Positions 11,280 to 25,987 are shown, numbered from the stretch's first letter. The stretch: DNA of 64,000 nt from Oncomelania hupensis (GCA_036898135.1 CM072512.1:22834234-22898233), one strand, 5' to 3'. Numbers and translations are program-made. Notes: generated by a model not told the origin, from the letters alone.

Positions 11280-11556
11280 ATTTCTTCTTCTTCTTCTTCT
11301 TCTTCTTCTTCTTCTTCTTCTTCTTCTTCTTCTTCTTCTTCTTCTTCGTATAAAATCGTAATTTAATGCCATTGATTCTTTCATCACAAGTCTCCTCTCT
11401 GAAAATCCTTATCGGGAAGAGAGGGGACTATAAACTGATACACACACACACATTGATTCTTTCATATGTTGTTTGTTGCTATTCGATGATGATGATGATG
11501 GTGTTGATGATGATTATGATGATGATGTAGATGATGATGATGATAGTGATGATGAT
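11280..11556. repeat. (TTC)n and (GAT)n arrays
   Basis: A pure TTC run at 11280-11347 and an interrupted GAT run at 11485-11556. The poly-Arg and poly-Asp frames over them are artefacts. 10771-11279 and 11557-12205 contain no supported feature. Confidence 0.9.
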
Positions 11557-12205
11557 TTTTTATTTCTCATTTCATAATATTAATATGTATCTGTTTGTTT
11601 ATTAACAGTTCAAACTTTTATGACGATGATTATTTATTTAATTTTTTCATGTGGCATGTTGCTGTTTGTTAAACTTGTTATCCTCACATTTTCTTGTAAG
11701 CTGAAATTATTCAATTGTTGTATTGGTGACAAAAGAAAATGCGTTTGTCTTTTCACGCAAATATACAGCTCCGAATCCTAAAAATAAATAATTAAATAAA
11801 TACGATCGTACGATGAAAGGCTTATGGAAAGCGCATCTTGGCTGTGTTATAAATGTTCGAAAACATACTTACAGCTTATGTGGCGCTGTCTAGAATTTAG
11901 CCCTGTGAAAGAAAATAAAGAATGATTAATAAGAAATCCGAGAAACAAAGCATTATATATGAAACTATTTTGGGGAAACTATTCTGATCATTGTTTTGGG
12001 TGATACACAGCAAAACATTAGTTGAAATTGCTTTACGAAATCCGAGAAACAAAGCATTATATTTCAAGTCATACATAGCAAAACAATTGTTAAAAATTAA
12101 GTTACAAGTTTAAAATGATATTGTATTAGCCCATTTATCGATGCAGAAGTTGCGTTGTTCTCAATAGATCTTGATTGTACTTGTTGAAATGATGTTTTTT
12201 TTTAT

Positions 12206-14608
<2,403 letters not shown>

Positions 14609-15015
14609 ATATGAGTGTTTTAATGTTTTCCCATGGAGTGTCCCATATCATTATTACTGTGCTGTTATTTCCTTGTTAATCTTTCCGGGAGAGGGATATT
14701 GGAGTTTGTAACGATGCTGTTTTCACTGGTATTACGAGTGGGTTTGTGATTTTCGGATTTGTATCGACAATGTATGAACAACGTGTAGAACGTTTTGCAT
14801 TTTGATAATGTTTGAAACAAAGCTCATAGGGTGTTTCATGGTGGACGGTCTTTTGGCGGGTCCTCAGACTTACCCACACTCTACTCCTTCAGTGTGTCTC
14901 AATAGTGTTGTTTCCGACAATAGAGAGCATCCCCCTTCTCTGAGAAATCGATAATATTGTTTCATAACACTTTGAACTTCTCGTGAAAATTCCATGTTAT
15001 ATATCCCAAAATGGA

Positions 15016-16618
15016 TAAATGCACAGAGTACTGCTCTGACCTTTACAACCACTCACCAAACAGAGACCCATCAGTTCTAGCATGTCCCCAGAACAGGGAA
15101 GAGGAAGAAACCCTACCAATTCTCCGAGAAAAACTTGAGGCAGCAGTGCAATCACTAAAGAAGGGGAAGTCAGCGGAAGTGGACAACATACCCGCGAATT
15201 GCTGCAAGCCGGAGGGTAAGCGATGATTGACGCTCTCGCCATTATCTGTAACAAGATCTGGCAGAGTGGGGAGTTGCCTACACCATGGATCCAGTCGCTT
15301 GTCATCATTCTTCCCAAAAAGGGTAATCTTCAGGAGTGTGAAAATTACCGCAACCGTCCCAGCAAGGTCCTCCTGAAAATAATACTCAACAGGTTGAAAC
15401 ACCAAGCTGAACAAATCATAGCTGAAGAACAGGCAGGATTCAGGGCAGGGCAAAGTACCACTGAACAGATTTTCAACCTCAGAATAATCTGCGAGAAATA
15501 TCTACAGCACAAACATCTATTTGTAGACTTCAAAAAAGCGTTTGACCGAGTTTGGCATGCAGTTCTGTGGCCTATCATGAGAGTGTACAACATCAGCCTT
15601 AAAATTATAGAAGTCATCAAAAGCCTGTATGACAAGGCTACGAGTGCAGTCCTACATAACAGCGCCATCGGGAACTGGTTCAGATCAACAATCGGTGTGC
15701 GTCAAGTATGCCTACTCTCTCCAACACTCTTCAACATCTTCTTAGAGCGCATCATGTCAGGTGCCCTTGCAGATCACGAAGGCACTGCCAGCATAGGGGG
15801 TAGAGCAATCTCCAACCTCCGTTTTGCTGATGACATTGATTGATTGGCTGGATAGGAACAAGAATTTGAACACATTGTACAGAGGCTTGACATCATCTCC
15901 AGAGCCTATGGAATGAAAATAAGTGCAGAGAAGACCAAAATGATGACCAACAACACCAAAGGCATTAACATGGACATCAAAGTCCAAGGCCAATCGCTCA
16001 ACAAAGTGCAGCGCTTCAAATATTTCGGAGCTTTTTATCAGACAATGGGTCCCGACAGGAAGTCCTCTCCAGGATCGCACAAACAACTGTTGCCCTGACA
16101 AGGTTGAAGCCCATTTGGAAAGACAGGACCATCAGTCTACATTCCAAGGTAAAGTTGCTGCGCTCCCTTGTCACCTCCATCGTCTTATACGCTTGTGAAA
16201 CATGGACACTCACAGCAGATCTACAACGAAGAATACAAAGCCTGGAGATGAGGTGCTACAGAAGATTTCTGGGCATTTCCTGTATCTAGCACATCACCAA
16301 CAACGAAGCGACAGACCATCACACAAGCCATTGGACAACATGATGACATGCTCACAGTGGTCAAGAAACGAAAACCCCGATGGTATGGTCACGTCACCAG
16401 ATCACCAGGCCTTGCAAAAACCATCGTACAAGGCACAGTGCAAGGAGGCAGAAGAAGAGGGAGACATAAAAAGGTGTGGGAGGACAGCGCTCAAGAATGG
16501 AATAGTTTGACTTGACAATGAACGAAGCCATGAGGGTTGCTGAGAACACAGAAAGATGGAGTACGCTGGTTAAACGACCATCTAACGACCTTTGGGTTAG
16601 AGGATATGATAGGATAGG
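15016..16618 (+). mobile_element. RTE-clade LINE copy C, 5'-truncated, exact 13-bp target duplication
   Basis: The insertion is bounded by ATCCCAAAATGGA at 15003-15015 and again at 16619-16631. The 3' end is a GATAG-type tail ('gatatgataggataggat'), directly followed by the second repeat. It starts in the linker ('YCSDLYNHSPNRDPS') and runs through RT to the C-terminal domain ('ACETWTLTADLQRRIQSLEM'). The endonuclease is absent, as usual for 5'-truncated RTE insertions. The perfect TSD suggests this is the youngest of the five copies here. Stops and small indels nevertheless break the reading frame, so it is inactive. Confidence 0.95.
15223..15843 (+). pseudogene. RTE reverse transcriptase core (copy C)
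   Basis: The longest open piece of copy C is 206 codons. In order it shows 'ALAIICNKIWQSGELPTPW', 'LPKKGNLQECENY', 'AEEQAGFRAGQSTTEQIFNL', 'LFVDFKKAFDRVWHAVLW', 'KSLYDKATSAVL', 'GNWFRSTIGVRQVCLLSP' and 'GGRAISNLRFADDID'. The FADD box is intact and in frame, preceded by a five-G run that is one base shorter in copies A, B and D. A stop falls immediately after FADDID, replacing a codon that the other copies read as glycine. The conserved GVRQGC is GVRQVC here. A small deletion has removed several residues in the NYR-ISL region. Non-functional. Confidence 0.9.
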
Positions 16619-16865
16619 ATCCCAAAATGGAGATCTTACTCCGTGTGCCATGCGCAAGTGTTTGTCTTCCAGAAACAAAGACATGTGGATCATTAATCGA
16701 ATTTTTTTAATAAGATTTTTTATTAGAACACTGAGTTGTCAATTTTTGAGAATAACATTTTGTGCTGTAACGAACACACAGCAAACGAAAAAAAAGGTCT
16801 GTGGAGCTAGTTGTAATTTCATTATTCAAATGATGTTTGGAATTTTTCATTCGGCAAAAAACAGA

Positions 16866-17230
16866 AATGAATTAGGATGGACATTTCTACTAAAACAGCA
16901 GAGGATTAGACTGGGTTGGGTTAATTAAATTGCGCTTTGTTGGTTCTGATGCGTGACACAGGCACACACACGCATGTACACACACACACTCACACAAACA
17001 TTAAAAGCATTAGGATTGAACATTTAAATTAGACAAAACCCCTCAGAGGTTGGGTTGGGTTAAATTAGATGCTGCTTTGTTGGCTCTCATAAACGGTAAA
17101 TTACCTTTATGTGCACGCACTTGTGGGTGGGTAAGTTGGTGTGTGAAACAGACACGAATGAATTAGGATGGGACATTTTAAGTTTTAAAAAACAGAGTAG
17201 ATGGGGTTGGGTAAATTTGTTGAATCATTC
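16866..17230 (+). repeat. Degenerate tandem repeat, unit ~140-150 bp, about 2.5 copies
   Basis: Unit landmarks recur in order: 'attaggatgg(g)acatt', 'agag..gggttgggtt', 'tgctttgttgg', with CA-rich sequence between. Units begin near 16866, 17010 and 17160. No coding content. Confidence 0.6.
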
Positions 17231-17689
17231 ACTCGGAATTGTCTTGAAGTACGATTCCAGCTTTATACGTTCTTTCAACAAACCCTACGTAAGTAATGCA
17301 TAATCGACTTGCATTATGGTTTCAAATGTAAACGTCAACAACAAGAAAAACAAAACTATGCGTAATTGCCATAGTACAAGAAGCTGTTGTCGCTGTTGAC
17401 CAGGTTGACGATCCTTAAGATGGAAATAGAAAGCATTAGTCAGGAAAGACGGTGCCGTATTGGAAACCTTCAGTTGTTTATTTGGAGATCACTTGTCACA
17501 GCGGCCAGCCCTCACCCTGCGTAATTCCGTATTAAACATTTATTTGATGTGTCTGGAACCCCTCTTCTCCATAGAAGACCTGTTGCATCTTAATTAGATT
17601 TTTAACTCGGATGCCATCTGTTAATCGATTAGGCCCTTTCTCCCATACTGCCTCCGTGTTTCCAGACTTTCGGATAACTAAGTTTGCTA

Positions 17690-18235
17690 GGACGGTCACC
17701 GTTCTACTGTGTGCACTGAAGAATATCATATTTCTTTGTGTCATGCATTTTTTGCTGCTACAGATCCAGATAGGAAGACACATTTTGTATAGAATGCTCT
17801 AAGTCTGGCACATCTGGTAAGACTTCCACATTTTGTGTGCCCAGTAAAACTCACTTAAACTGTCACGTTGACTAAAATATTTTTGTTGCTGCAAATCCAA
17901 ATTCATGTGCTGCAGTAAGACTGTCAACATTTATTTAGTAAGAATGTCATGTTTCTTAATGTGCACTAGGTTTTTAACATTTCTTAATATGCATTATGAC
18001 TTCACGTTTAGCAAGACTGTCACATTTTTTTTGTGGCCAATAACACTTCCTTTTAAAAAAATATATATATTTTTTTAAAATTTAATTTTTTTAATTTTAT
18101 TGTTTGTTTGTTTATCTGTTTCGTGTGCAACATTTTTGTGAGCTGTAAGAGTGACATTTCATTGTACGCCATACGTAAGGCTTATTTCTCTGTGTGCTGT
18201 AAAAAGACACTAATTTCTTAATTTGCGTGCATATA
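17690..18235 (+). repeat. Very degenerate short tandem repeat
   Basis: Variants of 'taagactgtcacattt' followed by 'tgtgtgc' recur many times with spacing of roughly 45-60 bp, interrupted by an A/T-rich patch at 18050-18110. It is too diverged to delimit units exactly. Confidence 0.35.
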
Positions 18236-18254
18236 ATAAAAAATAAATAAATAA

Positions 18255-18257
<3 letters not shown>

Positions 18258-18329
<72 letters not shown>

Positions 18330-18520
18330 GGATGCTATATATGAAAAATCATCAAAATCGGTTCCGCCGTTTCTGCGAAATTGAACAAAACGTGTTAAAA
18401 AATTAATTGACCCCAGTGATCTTGATCTTTCAGATAGAACAAATACGATGATACGGGAGGTTGGTCACTAACTCTGGTAATGTTCCTATGCTGTTTGGAC
18501 TAAATTCTTTCAATGTTCCT
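18258..18520 (+). repeat. (TAA)n array and degraded dispersed repeat
   Basis: TAA repeats at 18258-18329 lead into a degraded copy of the dispersed repeat seen at 425 and 10240 ('aacaaaacgtgtt', 'gggaggttggtcactaac', 'gtaatgttcctatg'). The following (AAGTC)n and 'aaaagcgctttattcc' at 18525-18560 resemble the 3' terminus and tail of a minus-strand LINE or SINE. Confidence 0.5.
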
Positions 18521-18689
18521 TGTTGAAGTCAAGTCAAGTCAAAAGCGCTTTATTCCATAAAACCCCATGGGGCACGTGGATACAACAAAACGAACAAAAA
18601 TAAACATAGAATAATATGGAAATCACATATATATATGTATATTTTTTTTTGGGGGGGTGGGGGTGGAGGGGGGGGGAGAGAGAGAGGGT

Positions 18690-19008
18690 TGTTGCAGTTT
18701 ATTAACCCTTTATATCGGGAAACTCTGGGCCGCCTCCCCTGGGGAAGGCGTAGTCGCAGCCTGTGGCGCACCCAAACCCAACCTACCTAACATTATGTGT
18801 GATTTTTGAAATTTTGCTGGGGGAGCAAACCGGAGTACCCGGAGAAAACCCCCGAGACGTTGCCCGAGTCGAAAGTAAATAATATTCGGAGAAACATAAC
18901 GCCAAGATGCTGGATTGAACACACACCTGTCAGGCGCCATTGGTTTCTGGCTTGTGGACGACAAGGCAAGTTAGTCCCGCCTTAGCCCACTTGGCCACAA
19001 CGCTCGCC
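18690..19008 (-). mobile_element. tRNA-Leu-like SINE (family T2)
   Basis: Read on the minus strand it starts TGTGGCCAAGTGGGCTAAGG (near 19000), an A-box region like that of tRNA-Leu, with a degraded B box TGTTCAATCC about 65 nt further. The body contains 'gggtactccggtttgctccc', a conserved block that I recognise from several invertebrate SINE families. The second copy at 62275-62595 aligns throughout. No clean TSD was found. It is a retroposon and not a tRNA gene, because the tRNA-like part is fused to an unrelated body. Confidence 0.78.
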
Positions 19009-21700
19009 AAAAACAAACGTTTTTCTTTTACACTCGCGTTCTAGAAGACACATAATCAACATTTGCAAAATACACATTCATTATTATCACACAATTCAAG
19101 CATACTACATAAAAATTATGTCCACGCAATCTGATCACAAATCGCACGCATTCTCTCGCAAGATTGTGTGATAAAGAAGGGGAGGGGTGGTACAAACTCC
19201 TATTGAATATTTAAATTGTCCTTATTGATTAAAATTAATCATTATTATTTCTATTATTAATATTACAAATGATTCTATTACGTTATGAAGCAATCCATTA
19301 TTATTTTCATAAACCTAGCCAGTTTCAGCTCTATATGGCAAACAGATCGACCGTTCTGGTTCCCGACTACTTCACAATATTTCCAAATAAGTCTGGAAGT
19401 ACAAACACGAATGATGTTGGTCGTGGTGGTGGTGTTCCGTGAAGAACAATTTTGCCAGATCACATTTTGTGATGGCTTTCAGATGTAGAATGCCTGCAAG
19501 AGCAAGATTGGCTGATCATGTTTTACGATGGACTTTGCGATCGAATGCTGGCGTGTTTTCTTTAGGGTTGATGCTGGCACTTCTGTCTTCGTCAGAGACG
19601 ATTAGCATAGACGTGGCTGTTAGCTGATGAATCGGCTCATGTTCGTGCTTCAGCTTTACAAAAATCACGCTAAGCCTCTTAACCCTAGTATCTTGGGGGG
19701 AAATACGTTTGGTGCTTGGGCGCATTCCGTGGGTCCGTCAGCACCATTTCAGATTTGGATTCAGGTTTGTATTCTTCTACTTTTACATGGAAGTCTGCCT
19801 TCCGCTGATTATCAACACATGTATTCGCTGCCTTCTGCTGAATATCAACACACAGGTATTCGAGATCTCTACTTTGCTTCTTTGTATCAGAAACAAAGCT
19901 CAGCCGGTTTCTGACAATAAATTATCAAGATGCTCTGGGCGGTCACAGCCGAGGGGAAGAAGACTGCATGCAACGTAGGCTCAATCAAGGAAGAATGAAG
20001 TAATCACTAGCCGCACCTGTATGAAATATTCAGATACAGGAGATGGACCTGCTTTATAAGCTTTCAATCTGTGTGATCAGGAAACGTTCTTCTTTCATCA
20101 CAATAATATTATCGGAAGAGGGTGGGCCTGTATGTTTGCGGTGAAGTGGGATGGGTGAATCGGAATTCCACAAAGCAGTAGTATCTAGATGGCTAGGCGG
20201 ACCCGAGCATTAGATTACCATTCATTAGCGCATTTTGTTCAAATATGACTTTATGAATGTCATAGAATAAAAGTATTTGATGGGATATAATGCATTTGTG
20301 CTGCTTCATAGTGTGTACTTTTTTTTGGTTTCAGTTCAATACTCCTTACTTGGCATGCGCGACCTGAAATAATAATTTTTTTTCCTTAAAAGTAATCTTT
20401 TCTTTTCTCTCATTAAACAACGCATATTTTTGCCTTGTAAGTTCTATTCACTTGTTGTCTCAAAGATACTCAAAACTTCTTGCAAATACAATTTGGAAAA
20501 TCAGCAAGCGCCTTGTACAACTTATATAAAAGACACAAAAACACACGCTGTTGTTGATCGCATAGCTTACTAGGTTTTTATGGAATCTAATATTCGACAG
20601 TTGTTGTAACCAGCATCTTCAGCCAATGGCAATTTTATTATTATTATTTCCTGACGTAAACCAATGCATACTTTATACGTTTTTTGCGATGTGTCCAGAT
20701 TGATAGACCAGTGCTGTCTTCCTCTGGCCAAAGGTTTGCGAACTTTGTCAATATCTACAGCCCTTGCTTCGAGCCTGTACCCATACGTCTCCATAGCATT
20801 GTCAGGTTATATGTGGAAAGCAAGAATTATCGTATTCTCGATGTTTGTGGCGCATCGGTAATATGATCACTCTGACTCTGTGCCTGGAATCCCTAAGCGA
20901 TCCACCCATATTTTTTTCCCCGACCTGCGGGCCGCCATGGGTGACTCTGGGGTTGGCGGCGGATTCTTGTAATTAAAGCACACGCACACACACATACACA
21001 CGCACGCGCGCGCTAGCATTCACAAACATGCACATACAGAGTGTGATATTTAACCCAACAACTATTCATTTAAAATAACAGTGTTCAGTGGGCAGTCCAA
21101 AGTCTTCGAGCCACCAGAATATCAGCGAGTAGAAATGGTGTGCTGCTTCAACAAGGTTCTAAGACGACGTCCTTTAAGAATAAGATCAGAAATTGTATAT
21201 AGCAAGTATTATCATTATTTTCTTTAGACTCTAAAAGCATCTAGTCTCTGGAGACGAGGTAATGGCTGTGACCACCTTTGTGTGCAAGAGAGGTTATAAT
21301 GATGATCCTTTGGGACAACATTGTTAACATCTCCTGCTTCGGCCCATCAGACAGGAAATGAATGCCTGCTAAGGCTTTCACTTAAAAAAGAATCGATGGA
21401 AATAATTGTAGTGAATATGAACATGTAATTTTGGTGTTATTTCATTAACATAACAAACTTGCTTTGCTACGAAAGGAACCGTTAACTCATTGATATTTAT
21501 CTTCATTAGATAAAACCACTTATTTTGATAAAGTATTTGACTATCTTGGATGGCGTTGCACAGTCGTTGCTGTCTGTATTGGCCTGTCGCCTGACCTAAG
21601 GGCTTTCACTGGTGACTCGCGTGTCAGACTCATGCAGACCACCAAACAACGAAGAACTATGGAGGCGAGACAGTCGACTATTTAAAGGCTTCGCCGATGG
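19009..21700. other. Non-coding spacer of about 2.7 kb, nothing firmly recognised
   Basis: It contains short CA/CG dinucleotide runs near 20975-21015 and a minus-strand frame of 74 codons at 20794-20570 that looks unremarkable and unsupported. No repeats shared with the rest of the window. Confidence 0.4.
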
Positions 21701-21710
21701 ACACGGCGTA

Positions 21711-21766
21711 TCGTCCCCTATACGCTTATGTGTGCGTGGACGTTAATCCATTTAACTAACTAACTA
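21711..21766 (+). mobile_element. 56-bp hairpin-tail mini-insertion with 10-bp target duplication
   Basis: Only the 3' hairpin domain and an (AACT)n tail are present. CGTCC pairs with GGACG around the TATACGC segment. The insert is flanked by ACACGGCGTA at 21701-21710 and 21767-21776. The sequence right after it (21777-21818, 'gcctatacgcttcggtgtcg') is a T1 SINE 3' end, so it landed in or beside an older relative. This looks like an extremely 5'-truncated retroposition product. Confidence 0.65.
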
Positions 21767-21776
21767 ACACGGCGTA

Positions 21777-21818
21777 GTCGCCTATACGCTTCGGTGTCGT
21801 GTGACTATAATCTAAAGT
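21777..21818 (+). repeat. T1 SINE 3' end fragment
   Basis: Matches the reverse complement of 8869-8912 ('gtcgcctatacgcttcggtg', 'tgtgactataatcta'). The tRNA-like head is missing. Confidence 0.65.
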
Positions 21819-21992
21819 AACACATAACACGGAGAGTGAAGTTATGAAGGGAGAGAAAAAAAAGTTGTATACATCACATGAAGTAATAGTCTATCTTGGA
21901 AAACGGGACCGCATTAACGACACGGTTCCACTGATTCCACATATTTTTTTAAATTTTATTTTAGCCTTATTAATGTTGCATAGTTGCATTAT

Positions 21993-22586
21993 TCCCCCCG
22001 TGGGGGTGCCGGGAGTTTCTGTATAAATAGTATCCCAACTTTCTGGAAATTTAGTGCTTTAAATTACCACTGTCTTTGTCTTTCTCATTTGTTCTTTCTC
22101 ATTCTTACTCAGTTCTATACTGTCTTCTTCTTCGCTAGACCAGTCACCTACCTTTTTTCTTTAAAACCTCCGGGACAAAACTCCTCATTTGTGTGTGAGG
22201 TCTGATAGATCAGCTTTGGAATATTGGACGCTTTTTGCCAAATGGTCACTGGGGCTTCCTATGATATTATTATTTAGCAATGTAGGCATTTTATATGTAC
22301 GAGTTTTGTTGATATTTTGTAATGATGTTTGTATTCTATTTTGTTTTTGTAAACGGGGGTTCGATAAATTAGAGTATAGCCTCAGCGTCCCCTGCGTGGG
22401 ATGCCTTTATTGTAAAGTGACCGGCTGGTGGAGTGCCTTCAGTTTTACCACTAGGCTTGTTTCGGCAGAACTTTATGCGAATCAGTGAAAGTCCTCTTTC
22501 AGCGAAGTTGTGGTCTTGATTTTGTGGTCCTGATTCGGTTCTTTGCAGTCCGCTGGACCCTGTAAGCAATGAACAATAAACTAACT
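21993..22586 (+). mobile_element. Family R retroposon, short subfamily, with 13-bp target duplication
   Basis: A 594-bp copy bounded by ATAGTTGCATTAT (21980-21992) and ATACTTGCATGAT (22587-22599), 11 of 13 identical. It starts 'tccccccgtgggggtgccgg', the same start point as the copy at 2081. TATAAATAG is at 22022-22030, only about 29 bp inside the element. It ends 'gtccgctggaccctgtaagc' plus an AATAAACTAACT tail. A 99-codon frame at 22189 overlaps in frame with pieces in other copies but is broken differently in each, so coding is not supported. Confidence 0.82.
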
Positions 22587-22599
22587 ATACTTGCATGAT

Positions 22600-24092
22600 C
22601 AGGGACAACTACAAGTGGAAGAGAGTTAAAATAATCTTCGATAGTTACCTATTTGAAAGGCATTATGTTGAGCTTGCAGTAGAATGAATTTGTGACTGCC
22701 AGCAGGAGGATCTGTTAGCGACCTTTGTGGAAGAACTGTTTTGATAGTGGCAGAAGGGCAGGACTTGTTGATGTGGTGGATGAAGGGGTCCCGAATTTGA
22801 TGCAGGCAAGATGGTTGATTAAGAAGGAGAACAGGGGTGTGGACAATAAAAACCGACGAAATCAATATTTACTGCGAGTGGCAAAGCACAACTGGACAGC
22901 GATAATGGCAGGAGCAGGCAGATAAAGACTGGGCAGTTATTGTACAGTAGAACCAGACAGATGAAACATTAGACAGGCCATGGTTGGCACACAGGGGACA
23001 GGAACGGAGGTGGGGTGGGGTGGGGGCGGCAGAGGTAGAAAGTGAGAGAGAGAGCTGATGGAGCGTAATGAAAATTGAGCAGCAATGCCCTCTCTGTCCA
23101 TTACTAGAATGCGTCTTTTCACCAATTCTTCTTCTTCTTCTTCTTCTTCTTCTTCTTCTTCTTCTTCTTCTTCTTCTTCTTCTTCTTCTTCTTCTTCTTC
23201 TAAAAATGTTAAAACGTTATCATTGAAGTTTTGAATCCTGTTTCGTGAAGGAGGTCTCGAGACATTAGGACAGCTGTTAACGCCTATGGGTAATCTTTCT
23301 GTAATACAAGTGATTCGAGATTTTTTTTTTGTCTTGTTTTTTGCTTACGTTAGACACAGTTCAGGATAGCCACAGGGCTCTATTTATCACGTTATGTTGT
23401 CGTAAACTGCTCTTTCATCCAGGATCTCTTAATTGAAGTTGGATATCCATGAGAGATAATTCTTGATAAAGAAAACGTTTGCTCTAACCCACAATTTTCC
23501 TCTTTGTAGAAAAAAAAGTTGACAGGATAAAACATAGTAAGAAGAAACATTTAAACACTTCGCGAACGTCTATACACCTTTTAGTTTGATCTAATGATAG
23601 AGTTTGTAACGTGTGTACCTAAAAAGCCAGTCACCTTAAACTTGGCTGAATAGAGTTAAAGCTTGGTTTTCGAATAGTTTGAAAACCACATACTTCAAGA
23701 TTATGCACTGGTCATTGACCGCTCTGCAACCTCTCTACCTCTCTCTACCTCCCTCCCCCACCCCACCCCCTTAGCCGTTCCCCTACACACACACTCGACT
23801 CTTCATCCGCCATAGCATTCCTATCCTCGCATCGTACTTTAATATTTACGATATTTTAAATCGAAACCAAAGCATAACTGGTCACTTGCCTTGGATGTAT
23901 ATTTTTCGTTGCAATTATTGGACTACTTTGTATGTGTATTTGCAGCTTAAATTAAACATGATTATCATTATCTGATTGTTGTGTTTATTTATTATGTATT
24001 TACTTATAAATTGTATTGACGGATTATTTAGTGTGTATGTACACATGTGGGTGTGTGTGGATGTATCAGCATGGATAAAGGCGAGAGGGAGG

Positions 24093-24096
<4 letters not shown>
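22600..24096. other. Non-coding spacer with a (TTC)n array
   Basis: TTC repeats at 23125-23201; otherwise no recognised gene or repeat. Confidence 0.5.

Positions 24097-24147
<51 letters not shown>
24097..24147. repeat. (GA)n microsatellite
   Basis: About 25 GA units after a GGGA-rich lead-in. Confidence 0.92.
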
Positions 24148-24148
<1 letters not shown>

Positions 24149-24508
24149 AAACACCAGCTGAGCCAAATAATATGACTGTTGTGCGCATGGAAATTTTTAT
24201 TTTTGTTCATTTACTATTTTATACGAAGTTTGCGCTCCATGCCAAAGGCAGTTTTCCGCTTTTATGTATAATAGAAACGTTGGACAGTAAAGATGTATTG
24301 TATATTGTATTGTATTTAGTACATGTAATTTAATGTAGTGGAAATGCCTTACTGCAATATATGCTTTTGGTATTGATAGTTATTTATTGTTATTATTATT
24401 AACGAACTCGTGGCATCCACCTTGTTTGTACCGTTGCGATCTGTTGTGAGTTTCAAGTTTCCGTAGATTATTCAACTGATATTTCAGCATGCGAGAAAAC
24501 AGGGAGAT

Positions 24509-25982
24509 TGTGACGGTGGGTCTATTGTTACTGGGCTCTGCACAATGGAATGCTATTCCACACTCGTCTTTGTCTGCGGGGATCGGCTAGTATAATCACC
24601 CTGTGACTAATCTTAATACATTTATATATTTAGCCCGGTCTGTGTGCGGATAGGGTTAAAGAGATAGGGAGAAAATGGTAAAAGATTCACTGGCACACTA
24701 GCTCTCACACGGCTATAAAACATAGGTAGTCCAGCCACTTGTTAACAGTAAATATCACACATTTATTTCCTCTACTCTATACATAATTCTCTAAACCCTC
24801 TATTAACTTTAATGTCCAAATTCACTTCGAATAGTTTGTTCCTTGATGGGTCTATGCTGCTATTGTTCTTGATATTTGCTACTGTCTCAGCATTGGGCTA
24901 TTTGTTCTGGTTGGGTTGGCCTAATGTTCTTGTTTCTGGAGAGTGGACTACAGCACAGTCCTTCTAGGGCAGTGTTTGTGCACGTCTTTAGTGTCACTTA
25001 ACTGAATATTTGAGGTGTGGTGATGGTGTCTCCTCCTTGGTTGTTGACTGTTGGGCAATCGGAGCTCAGTGCTGTATGTTCCCCTGCAGGCCGAATGTCA
25101 GGGTTGACTTTCAGTGGTCTATCCATGCCTCGGACCAACAAGCCTGCTCGTCTGCAAAATATTAGACGAATTTCTGCAACGCCTTGTTTAAAAAGGTTGT
25201 ACAGAGCGTCTCACTGTTGGCAGAAACAGCCCTCAGTGAGATCGCATTCACTTAAAATAAGGGACGACCAATTCTTCTATATATGTCCGTGGTCCACTGG
25301 AATCTCCAACCTAATTCCTGTACATATACACATCACGGCTAAAATAAACACATGGAGAAGTAGTTAACAATATGCACATTCTCCGGTACAGCCACTGGTC
25401 TGCAATAATACACATAGGAGAAATAACAGTTGGACATTAGGGGCTACCTCATGGTGGCGAAACCGGTCGCGTGCCCGCCACGTGGTCAAGCAAAGTTTTA
25501 CTAATATTCACAATCATAAAACATGGCAAGACTTCACAAACATAATCCAGCAACATTATCAATAAATCGTGATGAAACAAAAAGATCGATCATTTAACTT
25601 TTTGACAATGTCAGGCTGTGGCTATACTGCAATGAATTAAATTTCACCCGTCATCTGCTAGTCTTCTTGCTAGAGAGATCTGTCAGAGCGTTGCTCCTTC
25701 TCGCGTGAGGTTCAGACAAGGAATGACTACCTAACGTAGTGGTCAAGCTAAAGGCCTCGAAAGTCTCGTGAGACCAGAGCGCCGTCTATCGGGGGGTGGT
25801 GGCTATACGTCAGCAGGATGAGGTCACTGCCTACCTGAGCGAGAATCTAGCCTACACATGCTTAGCACACAACTGACTTGTGTCGTCTGCTAGGCAGCGA
25901 CTTTACGTTACACAGGCTACAGCAGGTTGACTTATTTAAGGCGAGAAGCCTTAGTGCACGGTCTAAATAGCATATTGTGACA
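24509..25982 (-). mobile_element. Solo LTR, Gypsy family A, 1474 bp, TSD GAGAT
   Basis: The plus strand starts TGTGACGG and ends TTGTGACA, so the minus-strand LTR is TGTCACA...CCGTCACA with TG..CA termini. It is flanked by GAGAT at 24504-24508 and 25983-25987, the 5-bp duplication expected for Ty3/Gypsy integration. It matches 53204-55467, which is joined to a minus-strand Gypsy pol; that sets the orientation. No internal region remains, so this is a solo LTR left by recombination between two LTRs (established mechanism). The 116-codon frame at 25017 lies inside the LTR and is not supported as a gene. Confidence 0.93.
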
Positions 25983-25987
25983 GAGAT

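Noticed and set aside
20570..20794. 74-codon minus-strand frame of normal composition
   Set aside because: Short, with a stop a few codons upstream, no recognised family and no supporting signal.
22189..22488. A conserved small protein encoded by family R
   Set aside because: Similar frames occur at 6350 and 53838, but each copy is broken at different places and the frames begin at different points, as expected for shared non-coding sequence.
21993..22586. Family R as a solo LTR because of its TATA box
   Set aside because: Target duplications are 13 bp, ends are not TG...CA, and 3' tails are variable simple repeats, all unlike LTRs.
25017..25367. 116-codon frame
   Set aside because: It lies entirely within a solo LTR, and the second LTR copy has indels there.
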